Source: UBA2210 sp036825195
Lineage (GTDB): Bacteria > Desulfobacterota > Syntrophia > Syntrophales > UBA2210
Direction: 5' to 3'
NCBI GenBank assembly: GCA_036825195.1
Contig: DAISYQ010000011.1
Location: 8,898-72,897 of the forward strand
DNA: 64,000 nt
A program made the translations under genes and the position numbers. Of this stretch, positions 25,767 through 34,582 are shown piece by piece. The notes beneath the pieces are model-generated. The model saw only the letters and a program-made list of their open reading frames with translations. It did not search any database and was not told where the DNA came from. Within the stretch, counting starts at the first letter, position 1. The number at the start of each line of letters is the position of its first letter.

Positions 25767-26012
25767 AACCTTTTTTCAAGATAATTCAAAAACCACGGTA
25801 TCACGAACTGACAGCGGCACGGTCTGCGCCGTTACGGTCCCTGCCCGTTGCAGTCTCTTTTTATTTTATCTTGCAATATAGGTACGGCTCTTATATCAAA
25901 ACACCATCATTGCCGGGAAGACGAACAAAGATTCATTCCGATTCGTAAGGGTGGAGATACGTATCTTATTTGCTTCAGACCGTGCGTGACCATAATAAAG
26001 GAGACACTAACC

Positions 26013-26870
26013 ATGTATAAATATGTGCTTTACGACGTCAGGGATCGAATCCTGACCATTACTCTCAATCGTCCCGAAAAGCTCAATGCCTACACGTGGG
26101 ACATGAGAGACGAACTCATCGATGCCTTTGGCAGGGCCGATGCCGATGACGATGTCCGGGTCATCATCGTAACCGGAGCCGGACGGGGCTTTTGTGCCGG
26201 CATGGATCTCAGCTCTGCCGGCAGTACCTTCGATTACGCGTCGCGGCAGAAGTATGCCGACGCCTCGGAACATCGTGACGGGGGCGGACTGTTGACGTTG
26301 CGTATCTTCGAAAGCCTCAAACCCGTTATCGGCGCCATCAACGGACCGGCCGTGGGTGTCGGCGTGACGATGACCCTGCCCATGGATATCCGCCTCGCTT
26401 CCGACAATGCCCGCTTTGGTTTCGTCTTTGCCCGCCGCGGGATCATAACGGAGGCCTGCTCGAGTTGGTTCCTGCCCCGCATCGTGGGTATCTCACAGGC
26501 CCTGGAATGGACATTCTCGGGACGGCTCTTCTCGGCCGATGAGGCCCTGAGAGGCGGTTTCGTCCGCAGCGTCCACGCGCCGGAAGACCTGCTCCCTGCC
26601 GCCAATCAGATAGCGCGGGAGATTGCCGACAATACGTCCGCCGTTTCGGTTGCCCTGATCCGCCAGATGATGTGGCGCATGCTGGGAGAGGATCATCCCA
26701 TGCAGGCCCACAAGGTCGATTCTCCAGGGATGTACTACACGGGCAGATCCGCGGATGCCAAAGAAGGCGTAACCTCCTTTCTGGAGAAGCGACCGCCTCA
26801 GTTCCCCGGCAGGCCGAGCACAGATATGCCACCCTTTTTCCCATGGTGGAAGGAGCGTTCTTTCAAGTAG
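26013..26870 (+). CDS. Enoyl-CoA hydratase/isomerase family protein
   Basis: Crotonase-fold protein of 285 residues, probably acting on an acyl-CoA. It starts with MYKYVLYDVRDRILTITLN, and RPEKLNAYTWDM is the classic substrate-channel region. The oxyanion-hole stretches are GAGRGFCAGMDLS and GAINGPAVGVGVT. The position that carries the catalytic Glu in hydratases reads RRGIITEACSSWFLP, where a Glu is present. AAGGAG lies about 10 nt before the ATG at 26013. The frame is open to 25848 but that upstream part is not homologous. Divergent from tetR. Confidence 0.85.
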   Translation: MYKYVLYDVRDRILTITLNRPEKLNAYTWDMRDELIDAFGRADADDDVRVIIVTGAGRGFCAGMDLSSAGSTFDYASRQKYADASEHRDGGGLLTLRIFESLKPVIGAINGPAVGVGVTMTLPMDIRLASDNARFGFVFARRGIITEACSSWFLPRIVGISQALEWTFSGRLFSADEALRGGFVRSVHAPEDLLPAANQIAREIADNTSAVSVALIRQMMWRMLGEDHPMQAHKVDSPGMYYTGRSADAKEGVTSFLEKRPPQFPGRPSTDMPPFFPWWKERSFK

Positions 26871-26966
26871 GATCTGACGATGAAGAAATTCATTGTAACG
26901 CTGACCATACGGTAAGTTACGAGCATGCGATAAGCACACCTATAGAGCGAGGAAGAGAAGAAAACG

Positions 26967-28016
26967 ATGTTGAAGACACGAATGACGGAATTATTCGGTA
27001 TTGAATACCCTATCATGCTGGCGGGGATGAACTGGATCACGGATACGAACCTGGTGGCGACGGTCAGCAACGCGGGCGGACTGGGGGTATTTGCCACCGC
27101 CCGGTGCACCCCCGACGAGATGCGGGAAAATATCCGCGAGATCCGGAAGCTGACGGACAAGCCCTTCGGCGTCAACGTGATTCTTCGCCCCGGCTCCGAG
27201 GAAAAGATCAAGATAGCTATAGAGGAACAGGTTCCCATCCTCAACTATACCCTGGGCAAGCCCTGGTTTATCGATCAGATTCACGCGTACGGAGGCAAGG
27301 TGATCGGGACGACGGCCCTGGCCAAGCACGCCGCCAAGGCGGCTCAGTTGGGATGCGATGCGGTCATCGTGACGGGCCACGAAGCGGCCGCCCACGGGGA
27401 CAAGGCGACCTCCATGGTGCTCATTCCCGTTGCCGCCAGTACCGTCAAGGTTCCCATCATCGCCGCCGGTGGCATCTACGATGGCCGGGGGCTGGCAGCC
27501 GCCCTGGCCCTTGGAGCGGAGGGCGTTTCCATGGGCACGCGGTTCATGCTGACGAAAGAATGCCTGCTCCATGATAATTTCAAAAACCTCTGCCTGGCCG
27601 CGACGGAGCAGGACACCTTCTATGACACGATCTTCGACGGCATGTGGAGCCGCGTCCTGAAAAGCAAGGGTGCCGAAGATATACAAAAAAGCAGGATCGG
27701 ACCCCTGGAGCGCTTCCAGGCGGCCATGAAGATCCGGAAGGTCTTGAATATGTCCTACCCGGCCTTCTTCGCCATGGGTTTCAAGACCATGATGGCCGGG
27801 GAAGACGGAGCCTCGCTGTGGGAGCAGGCCCTGCAGGCGGTCGGCGCCGTGAAGTCCATGCAGGCCATCTACGAAGGCGACACGGACCAGGGATTTCTGT
27901 TCGTGGGACAGGATGTCGGCGGTATCCGGGATATCCCCACCGTCAAGGAACTGATCGAGCGGACGGTGTCGGAAGCGGAGCAGACGGTAGCGTCGCTGAA
28001 GAATAAATTTAAATAG
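26967..28016 (+). CDS. Nitronate monooxygenase / 2-nitropropane dioxygenase-like flavoprotein
   Basis: FMN-dependent TIM-barrel oxidoreductase, 349 residues. It begins TRMTELFGIEYPIMLAGMNW (typical) and has the FMN-phosphate loops IIAAGGIYDGRG and GAEGVSMGTRF, and the catalytic His in VTGHEAAAHGD. In anaerobes such proteins often act as enoyl-ACP reductase-like FabK or detoxify nitronates. Which applies is unknown. It begins 96 nt after the hydratase and has a higher GC content than surrounding genes. A REP unit starts immediately at its 3' end. Confidence 0.85.
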   Translation: MLKTRMTELFGIEYPIMLAGMNWITDTNLVATVSNAGGLGVFATARCTPDEMRENIREIRKLTDKPFGVNVILRPGSEEKIKIAIEEQVPILNYTLGKPWFIDQIHAYGGKVIGTTALAKHAAKAAQLGCDAVIVTGHEAAAHGDKATSMVLIPVAASTVKVPIIAAGGIYDGRGLAAALALGAEGVSMGTRFMLTKECLLHDNFKNLCLAATEQDTFYDTIFDGMWSRVLKSKGAEDIQKSRIGPLERFQAAMKIRKVLNMSYPAFFAMGFKTMMAGEDGASLWEQALQAVGAVKSMQAIYEGDTDQGFLFVGQDVGGIRDIPTVKELIERTVSEAEQTVASLKNKFK

Positions 28017-28049
28017 GGACAATTTAAATAGGGACAGCGCCCTTTTTTT
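28011..28049 (+). repeat. REP-like sequence
   Basis: The unit AATAGGGACAGCGCCCTTT (about 28028-28048, followed by T-run) plus a truncated copy just before it (28012-28020). The same unit surrounds the RAYT transposase at 40 kb. Confidence 0.8.
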
Positions 28050-28073
28050 GCCCGTGGGTTGCCACGAGGGACT

Positions 28074-28592
28074 TCACATACCATTATGACCGGAAACAAA
28101 TGCGCGCAAGACGTCGGAGACAACATCTTTATGCTCGGCCATAATGATCTTTATTGATCCTCCTCTCCCCGTAAACAACTCACCCAGGGCGGCACCGTCA
28201 ATATCCAGAAGGCAGCCGAGCAGCCGAGGCGCATGCACCTCCAGGGCTTGTTCGATATGGCGATAGAAACGCTCCGCACCATCATTGGAAAATAGAAGCA
28301 GTCGTGAGATCCGGTCCCTATAGGGAACATCTGCCTGCTCCCTGACATTGGTAATCCCTTTTCTTTCACTGGCGAGTTTTTGCAGGATCGGTTCGAAACC
28401 AAAGCGAACCCGACCCTGAAGCCTCGCCTGCTTCAGCGCCGTTTTCATCGGTTTGCTGAGCGTAATGACCGGCACCTCAATTGTGCCTCCAATCCAGAGC
28501 TTTGAGGTGCGCTCCATCAACCCCCCGCGAATATGTTCCGCGGAGCCGTCCGCTTCCAACTGCCGGGGAAAACGCATGTCGGCAATGTTCAT
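28074..28592 (-). CDS. Conserved-looking hypothetical protein
   Basis: Not recognised. 172 residues, acidic and basic mixed, no signal peptide or membrane helix. Start MNIADMRFPRQLEADG at 28592 is chosen because GGAG lies 7 nt before it; an upstream in-frame start at 28643 adds 17 residues. The body contains LWIGGTIEVPVITLSKPMK and ends LGCLLDIDGAALGELFTG and later VVSDVLRAFVSG. It seems a real gene because its coding pattern is uniform. It lies convergent with the nitronate monooxygenase-like gene. Confidence 0.5.
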   Translation of the reverse strand: MNIADMRFPRQLEADGSAEHIRGGLMERTSKLWIGGTIEVPVITLSKPMKTALKQARLQGRVRFGFEPILQKLASERKGITNVREQADVPYRDRISRLLLFSNDGAERFYRHIEQALEVHAPRLLGCLLDIDGAALGELFTGRGGSIKIIMAEHKDVVSDVLRAFVSGHNGM

Positions 28593-28814
28593 CCTCTTCT
28601 CCCTGTGATTCGATTCCCGAAGCTTTTCATACGTGTCTCCCACTCACCCTGCGGGTATACGCCAGCCGTAAATCGGTCTCCGTCGTTTGTTCCGAAAATA
28701 CACCTCTTAGCACATTCCCGCGTCCGGCGCATCATTCATCATGACTGTTAAAAAGCGTGGTCACACCGAGCATATTAAGATATTCCTCACCCGCCAAACC
28801 CGACGTGAAATGTG

Positions 28815-28988
28815 TTGACATTTTGGTCTCAGGGTGTATCTTCTTAACCGGTTTGACGAAGCTTATGACGTTTTAAAAACCTGTTCCATCACATCCACAG
28901 TTCCCAAAGAAGAGCGCCGTGGAGTGATGGAAGACAAACCCCCGATTCCCGGAAAATGGAGAGTGGGGTTTTGTCTTGTCAGATGCAA
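28815..28988 (+). ncRNA. Small-RNA-like element, copy B
   Basis: TTGACA (28815-28820), 16-nt spacer, TATCTT (28837-28842); core GCCGTGGAGTGAT (28916-28928), with its start exactly 101 nt after TTGACA, as in copy A; then, 10 nt after the core, a hairpin CCCC/GGGG flanked by AAGACAAA and TTTGTCTT (28931-28984). The transcript would be about 130-140 nt. It shares a 15-nt AAGCTTATGACGTTT-like motif (28859-28873) with copy C but at a different distance. A secreted protein gene starts 35 nt beyond its end. Confidence 0.55.
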
Positions 28989-29022
28989 GAAAGGATGCTG
29001 ACTCTGTCTTAGCCATTTTCAT

Positions 29023-29748
29023 ATGCATATTGTTCGCTGGTTTACTATTCTACTCCTGTTGGGCGCGGTGCCCGGTCTCGTTTCAGGTTCTCAGGATCAA
29101 TCGATTACGCCGGATTTTTCCAGACAGCTTATCGAACGGATACAGGCAAAAACCCTTCAAACGAAAGGGACCTATGATGGTATCGAATTCAATGAAGATA
29201 CCACCATACAAACCTTTGACGCGGAGACAGAGAAACTGCAGGAAACCGTGCGGGTCCTGCTGGTCAAACGGAATTTTCATCAAAAAGACACCGAAGTAGT
29301 CGTATTAAAGTATGAGAAAGACGGTAAGGAACAACCCCTTTCGGACTACAAGCCAATGCAGGAAAAACCCCAGTACGAAGTGTTTGCCGAAGACGGCGAC
29401 AAATACTACGATGTCGATGTCGTCGCCTGTACCAACATCGACGATAAAAAATGTTACCGGTTAAAGATAACGCCGAAAGAAAAGACCGCCCGGCACATAC
29501 AGGGCGACCTCTACTATACGGCGGACACCCTGGACCTTGTGCGGTTTGAAGGCACCATCGCCGAATTCACCGTCGGATTAAAGGAACTGCATATGGTACT
29601 GGACTATCGAACGGTAGACGGCATCCCCGTACCCCTCTGCAGGACCATCAACCTCGTGGTTCACATGCCGATCGTCTTCCCCCATAAGAAGATGGTGATA
29701 GAAACGGTCATCACTAATCAAAAGATTATCTATAAATCTGAAGCATAA
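29023..29748 (+). CDS. Secreted protein, outer-membrane lipoprotein-sorting-like
   Basis: 241 residues with a Sec signal peptide (MHIVRWFTILLLLGAVPGLVSG). The mature protein reads like a LolA/LppX-fold carrier: alternating beta strands such as QTKGTYDGIEFNEDTTI, VVVLKYEKDG, CYRLKITPKEKT, GDLYYTADTLDLVRFEG and LDYRTVDGIPVPLCRTINL. No lipobox, so a soluble periplasmic protein. The family is inferred from pattern. It sits between two copies of the small-RNA-like element, and whether they control it is unknown. No Shine-Dalgarno is evident before 29023. Confidence 0.6.
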   Translation: MHIVRWFTILLLLGAVPGLVSGSQDQSITPDFSRQLIERIQAKTLQTKGTYDGIEFNEDTTIQTFDAETEKLQETVRVLLVKRNFHQKDTEVVVLKYEKDGKEQPLSDYKPMQEKPQYEVFAEDGDKYYDVDVVACTNIDDKKCYRLKITPKEKTARHIQGDLYYTADTLDLVRFEGTIAEFTVGLKELHMVLDYRTVDGIPVPLCRTINLVVHMPIVFPHKKMVIETVITNQKIIYKSEA

Positions 29749-29830
29749 AATAGATTCCAACCTTCAATAACAGGGAAAGCATAACTCGCCAGATACAGAG
29801 GACCAGTATCTCACTTCGCATTAAAATTAC

Positions 29831-29999
29831 TTGACATTTATGGCATAGGGTGTATTTTCCTCAATCAGTTCTAAGAATTATAAATATCCTCTAAAAAAAG
29901 TTTATGACGTTTCATCCGCAGCCGACAAAGGAGCGAGCCGTGGAGTGATCGAAAACAAAACCCCGTTTCTTGAAAAAAGAGAGCGGGTTTTTTTTATTT
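29831..29999 (+). ncRNA. Small-RNA-like element, copy C
   Basis: TTGACA (29831-29836), 16-nt spacer, TATTTT (29853-29858); core GCCGTGGAGTGAT (29937-29949), start 106 nt after TTGACA; 11 nt later an inverted repeat CCCG/CGGG with a long T-run (29961-29995). Expected RNA about 130 nt. It also has AAGTTTATGACGTTT (29898-29912) like copy B. The PIN island follows 65 nt later. Confidence 0.55.
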
Positions 30000-30016
30000 T
30001 AATGAGGAATAAAAAT

Positions 30017-30037
30017 GGGCAGCTGTTGTCCCTATTT
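30017..30037 (-). repeat. Degenerate REP-like sequence at the left edge of the PIN island
   Basis: Reads, reversed, AATAGGGACAACAGCTGCCC: the AATAGGGACA head of the REP unit is kept, the rest is diverged but keeps GCCC. It lies between copy C and the PIN island gene, in inverted orientation to the copy at 32198. Confidence 0.55.
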
Positions 30038-30064
30038 GTCTATTATTGAGGAGGTTTTTTACTA

Positions 30065-32052
30065 ATGAGAAAAATATTACAAACAATGTACATTAGATTT
30101 GATTCCTCTTCAAAATCGCTGACGAAAAGGGCACTTGCTGAATTGATTGAAAAAATAATCAGTTTCCTTAATGGTGGGGTGCACACTCGTAGTGAAATTG
30201 AAAAGGAACTCAATGGTTTTTTAGGTACAACAATCAGTAACGAGAAAATAGAAGCCGCTTTTGAATTGTTGTTAAGTGAGAACAAGATTTCGGAATCGAA
30301 GGGAAAATATTCGATTGACCCAAAAAAGAAAATCCAAATAGAGGCTGCACACAATGAATTCATCAGTCGGCAAAATAGAGTGATTGAAAAGTTCTTGAGT
30401 AATGCTGCAACTGAAAAAAATTTTATTTTACAGTGGTTCGAGGATGTTACAATAGAATTTTTCAAGGAATACAGCGCCGAATGGATTTCCGATTTATGTT
30501 TGAATGCAAACAGCGCTGTTAAAAAAAATATCATGGCATACAGGTTATTTTAGACAATTTAACTGATAACAATAAGAATATCGTAGCAGAGGACAGAGAT
30601 TGGCTAAAAAAACAATTTTGTAAATTTATTCAAAGTAATGATCCTGATGTTACTTCTATCCTTTGGGCCTATGGGACATGTTGCTTTCAATCTTCTTTAA
30701 TTACCGCAACTACTTCCGCTGATCCGATATCTGTTGATGCATTTAAAAATTCAAAATGTATCCTTGATACAAATATTCTAATGTATTTGGACTTGGAAGC
30801 AAGCAAATTCAGAGAATCCTTCGCATCAATGGAGAACATTTTCATGAATCTTAATATTTCCCCGGTATACTTCTTTGTGACAAGAGATGAGTTTTCAAAG
30901 TCGATGAAAAACAAAAAGGATATTGTTATCAAAATTATACAAAGATATTCTCAAGAAGTTATCGCAGAAACTGATGACCCATTTATTAAAACCGCTTTAA
31001 AAAGAAAATGCACAACATCAGAGGACTTTGAACGATTTTTTGATCAACAATTGGATGTCCCTAAATATTTTTCTGAGTTGCTTGAAATTGAACAATACGA
31101 TTCAGCTGAACTTAATTATGCAATCAAAGAAGGACAACAGGACAGTGAATTAATAAAAATGATAAACAACGCCTATAAAGAGAAAAAACACGAAGATAAA
31201 GGTAAAAACAGACTGATACACGATGCTGGTTTGATCTCAGGTGCAGAGTTTGTAAGAAAACAAGGGAAGTGTTTTATTCTTTCTAGAGACAGTTCAGTAA
31301 AGAAGGTCGCTTTGACTAAATTGGTAAGAGATGAAATGCCGATTGCTATTGGGTTAGATACTCTGATAAATGTATTGGCCATTGACAATGGTGGCGCAGA
31401 TGTTGATCCAACAAATTATGCACCACTGTTTGCAAGCATAATTAAACTTGCTTTAATTCCCGAAGGTGATGTTTTCAAAATCGAGGACTTATCGAGGATG
31501 CTCGATGTTCAGTCACAAATTGCTGATCTTCCTTCTGATAAAGTATTTAATATAGCAAAGGAACTTCATCACAATCAAGTAATCGGCGTTCCAGAGGAAG
31601 AAATATCTCTGCAACTTACGCGTAGCTTTCAAGCCGCAAAACTTGAATTGCAATCAGACCTTGATAAATCGAGAAAAGATTTGATCTTTGAGAAAAATGA
31701 GAAAGACAAATTCATTAAACGTTCTGACAGAGCAACGCAAAAACTTCGCGAACACTATACAGGGAAACTTCGAGACAAGTATGATGGGCAATTAATGAAA
31801 AACCGCATTTTAATATTTGTAGTGCTGCCGCTAGTTACAATTATTATCACAATTTTATGTGTTTATCTCAAAAGCGATTCTGAATTACTTGTGACGAGGG
31901 GTCAGCTTATAGGGCTTGGTGTAAATATTATCGCTTGGTTATTGACAGATTTCTTGTTTCTTAATAAAAAAATCAAAAGCAAATATAGTGAACGTATAAA
32001 CGGTATAAATGAAGACGTAGAAAGAAGAATCAGGGAAACCTTAGAAGAATAA
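30065..32052 (+). CDS. Membrane-anchored PIN-domain protein, interrupted by a frameshift at an A8 run
   Basis: Two open frames belong together. Frame 1 (30065-30553, 162 aa) is a helical N-terminal part with a winged-helix-like segment (TRSEIEKELNGFLG...LLLSENKISESKGKYS). Frame 2 (open from 30523, first ATG 30781, ends 32052, 423 aa) has KCILDTNILMYLDLE, the first acidic motif of a PIN nuclease, then TRDEFSKS, LIHDAGLIS and ILSRDSSVKK with the further acidic residues. A coiled coil and two transmembrane helices (about 342-366, 374-396 of frame 2) follow. The frames join by a -1 shift at A8 (30521-30528), giving one 662-residue protein. Programmed slippage, pseudogene or an assembly error are all possible. 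AT-rich, alien composition. Confidence 0.6.
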
Positions 32053-32197
32053 CTTTGGAAGTAAATATATTTCTTCGGGCGAGAGCCTGTGCACCGTAGC
32101 GTATTTAAAAAAGCGGTTTTTCAATAGCCCCACAACACTTTTTTGTAATTCCTTATCATTCATCACAAATTTCAAAGGTAGTGAATCATTCGGGAAA

Positions 32198-32217
32198 ATT
32201 AGGGACAACTCCCTTTT
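32198..32217 (+). repeat. REP-like sequence
   Basis: ATTAGGGACAACTCCCTTTT: same head and tail as the RAYT-associated unit, with two changes in the middle (CAACT for CAGCG). Confidence 0.6.
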
Positions 32218-32307
32218 ATCTAATACCAAATTATTCACCCTGAATTTCAAGAATGGTGATGCATTCAAAAATTCGTAGATATCGATGTTACGGTTGCTGA
32301 GAGGAAC

Positions 32308-32330
32308 AGGGCGTTGTTGTCCCTATTTTT
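32308..32330 (-). repeat. REP-like sequence
   Basis: Inverted copy, reads on the minus strand AATAGGGACAACAACGCCCT. Together with the copies at 30017 and 32198 it brackets the PIN island. Confidence 0.65.
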
Positions 32331-32372
32331 ATCAGTGTTGGTGACAACATGTTAGCGCCTTCCACCGCACGA

Positions 32373-33569
32373 TCATCCCGCATGACGGATAAAGGATCGT
32401 TTCCTGAGCAACATCCACAGACTTCCGCAGGTTACGCCTATGGTAATCTGCATGAGCCCCAAACTTGAAATAAGATCACTGACCGGTTCAAGGGATATGA
32501 GAAATATGCCCAGGCTGCCCATGAACAATGCCGTAAAATTGATCAGAGAGGCAGTGGAGCCGGTATCGCCGTCCTGCTGGGATAAGAGCAGGTTGGCTGT
32601 GGGCGGGCGCATCATGCTGCCGGCCACCGTGGCAAACAGCATGCCCAGGGCGAACAGGACCGGAGAGGCAGCGCCTGTTACTTCAAGGAAAACACCGCCG
32701 GTGGTAAAAAGGATAAAACATCCGGCTATGATATTGCCCGGGGAAAACCACCGGGAGAGGGGGATATACAGCAGCGGTCCCACCAGAGATCCCAGGGCGT
32801 TCAACCCGAAATAATAACTGAACGCCTGTTCCGTCGTTCCGAATCCCTGAATATATATAAAGGCCGATGAACCAATAAAGGCCAGCATCGGCAGGGCCAC
32901 CAGGGAGAACGTCATGAGCAGTGCTGAAAAACCGGGGTTTTTCAATACCACGCCCAGACGGCCCAAAGAACTGACAAGGGAGCCTGCGTACCGCGTTTCA
33001 AGGGTTTCCTCCAGGAGCAGGGAGAGGCAGAAGGAACCCAGGCCTATGCCGGCCAGAACCCAGAATATGGTGTACCAGGACATGAACTTCAGGATTATGG
33101 CACCGACCACCGGTGCCACTATCGGTGCCACCACAACCATGGCCATGACGACGGCCAACACTACTTCCCGCTTGCGGCCGGTGTACATATCCTTGACCAT
33201 GGCCGTGACAACGGCTCCTGCAGCCCCACCGCCGAATCCCTGGATTACTCTGGCCAGGATAAGCGTCATTACACCGGACGACAGGGCGCATCCCGCGCTG
33301 CCCAGAGTGTAGAGGGCAAGACCGGTGAGGAGGATAGGTTTTCTTCCGTATTTCTCGCTTACAGGTCCCCAGACCAGGATGCCTAGGGCGAAAAAGATCA
33401 AAAACAGGCTCAGAGTCAGATTGACCATGGCCTGGCTGGTCTGCAGGGCCTCCATCACCTGGGGAAGCGCCGGAAGATACAGATCCGTTGATAACGGCGG
33501 GAAGGCGCTGAGCAGGGCCAGCATGGCGATGATTGAACGGCCGCCGAAAAATTTTTGTTTGTTTTTCAC
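32373..33569 (-). CDS. Bcr/CflA-type multidrug efflux MFS transporter
   Basis: A 398-residue drug/proton antiporter. It has 12 hydrophobic helices, the N-terminus MLALLSAFPPLSTDLYLPALPQ (typical for the Bcr/CflA subfamily), the loop 2-3 motif GPVSEKYGRKPIL and the antiporter motif region GFGGGAAGAVVTAMVKDM. The short 60-70 nt region upstream holds no recognised regulator site. Possible substrates are bicyclomycin-like drugs or small metabolites. The gene is read toward the PIN island. Confidence 0.87.
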   Translation of the reverse strand: MKNKQKFFGGRSIIAMLALLSAFPPLSTDLYLPALPQVMEALQTSQAMVNLTLSLFLIFFALGILVWGPVSEKYGRKPILLTGLALYTLGSAGCALSSGVMTLILARVIQGFGGGAAGAVVTAMVKDMYTGRKREVVLAVVMAMVVVAPIVAPVVGAIILKFMSWYTIFWVLAGIGLGSFCLSLLLEETLETRYAGSLVSSLGRLGVVLKNPGFSALLMTFSLVALPMLAFIGSSAFIYIQGFGTTEQAFSYYFGLNALGSLVGPLLYIPLSRWFSPGNIIAGCFILFTTGGVFLEVTGAASPVLFALGMLFATVAGSMMRPPTANLLLSQQDGDTGSTASLINFTALFMGSLGIFLISLEPVSDLISSLGLMQITIGVTCGSLWMLLRKRSFIRHAG

Positions 33570-33913
33570 GTAAAAAACTACCCGATATTATTGTATGTGG
33601 CACCGGGGGATTATTCCCGGGTATGACATGACAGGATTTCTTCCCCCAGCCGCCTGCAGAAACGTATAACAAACAGCAGATGTGTCCGATCAATCTTTTC
33701 CATTCCCAAACAGCGGACCGTCATACTCCCGGTTTCCCGAGGGAAAAATCCGCCCGCCTGTTCGGTGGCTTTGTAAATATGGCATGGAACGATGATTGTC
33801 AACAACATTTACGATGCATCTCATTGACACCAGGTTCGGGATACTTTTTCCCTTACCTCTGAAGAAATCGTGATATAATTCCGACAGAAATATACAACAT
33901 AAGGAGGGGGAAG
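33570..33913. other. Divergent gene-free region
   Basis: 344 bases between the divergent MFS and isochorismatase-like genes. An extended -10 sequence TGATATAAT (33871-33879) 25 nt before the ribosome binding site of the plus-strand gene is the best promoter candidate. No -35 box, repeat or hairpin stands out. Confidence 0.4.
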
Positions 33914-34582
33914 ATGAAGACTATATCCATAGGTAACCGCCTTGTTGTAGTGGTCATGTTTGCGATCATCTCCTTAATTGCATGTCCATTTTTTAATCCG
34001 CCCGTTCATGCCGGTGACGGTGAGACGATCATTGATCTCTGGGACAGGGTAAAGGCGCCGGCGCCGGTGGAACTCAAGGCCGTCAAGCTTGACCCGAAGG
34101 AGACGGCATTCCTGATTCTGGACATAGAGGAACTGACCTGTAATCCGGAACGGAGGCCACGGTGCATCTCATCCGTTCCCAAGATCAAGGGCTTTCTGGA
34201 CCGAGCACGAAGCAACGGCGTTTCCGTTGTGTACAGCATGACAAGCAGGGGAACAATAGAGACGATTCTGCCCGGCGTGACCCCTCTGGGAAATGAACCG
34301 GTCGTCAAATCGAGTGTCGATAAATTCTACAATACCGAATTGGAAAAAATCCTGCGCGAAAAGGGGATTACAACGGTGGTTATCGTCGGGACGACTGCCG
34401 AGGGTGCCGTCCTGCACACGGCAACCGGTGCGTCCATGCGCGGTTTCCGGGTGATCGTTCCGGTTGATGGCATGTCGGCCGGTGATCTGTATGCCGAACA
34501 ATATACCGCGTGGCATCTCCTGAACGCTCCAGGAACGCGGCGGAACACAACTCTGACAAGATTCGATATGATCGGGTTTTAA
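33914..34582 (+). CDS. Exported isochorismatase-fold protein lacking the catalytic cysteine
   Basis: 222 residues with a signal peptide (MKTISIGNRLVVVVMFAIIS...HAG). The isochorismatase/cysteine hydrolase core is seen in AFLILDIEELT (catalytic Asp), VVKSSVDKFYNTEL (Lys region) and IVGTTAEGAVLHTATGASMRGF. Family enzymes usually have C-V-L-H-T-A here, while this protein has A-V-L-H-T-A, so the nucleophile is replaced by Ala. Secretion of an isochorismatase fold is also uncommon. It may bind rather than hydrolyse a ligand. The ATG follows AAGGAGGGG. Confidence 0.8.
   Translation: MKTISIGNRLVVVVMFAIISLIACPFFNPPVHAGDGETIIDLWDRVKAPAPVELKAVKLDPKETAFLILDIEELTCNPERRPRCISSVPKIKGFLDRARSNGVSVVYSMTSRGTIETILPGVTPLGNEPVVKSSVDKFYNTELEKILREKGITTVVIVGTTAEGAVLHTATGASMRGFRVIVPVDGMSAGDLYAEQYTAWHLLNAPGTRRNTTLTRFDMIGF

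Larger units (their letters stand above)
32053..32340 (-). pseudogene. Gene remnant carrying a REP-like sequence
   Basis: On the minus strand, an open frame of about 90 codons (32041 to about 32315) reads VPLSNRNIDIYEFLNASPF...NDKELQKSVVGLLKNRFFKYATVHRLSPEEIYLLP but has no ATG start. A REP-like unit (32198-32217) lies inside it and encodes part of the frame, and another unit abuts its 5' end. It looks like the end of a gene whose 5' part was lost. No family is recognised. Confidence 0.35.

Noticed and set aside
25848..26012. 55-residue N-terminal extension of the enoyl-CoA hydratase frame
   Set aside because: Family homology starts at 26013 with a good ribosome binding site. The extension lies over the divergent regulatory region.
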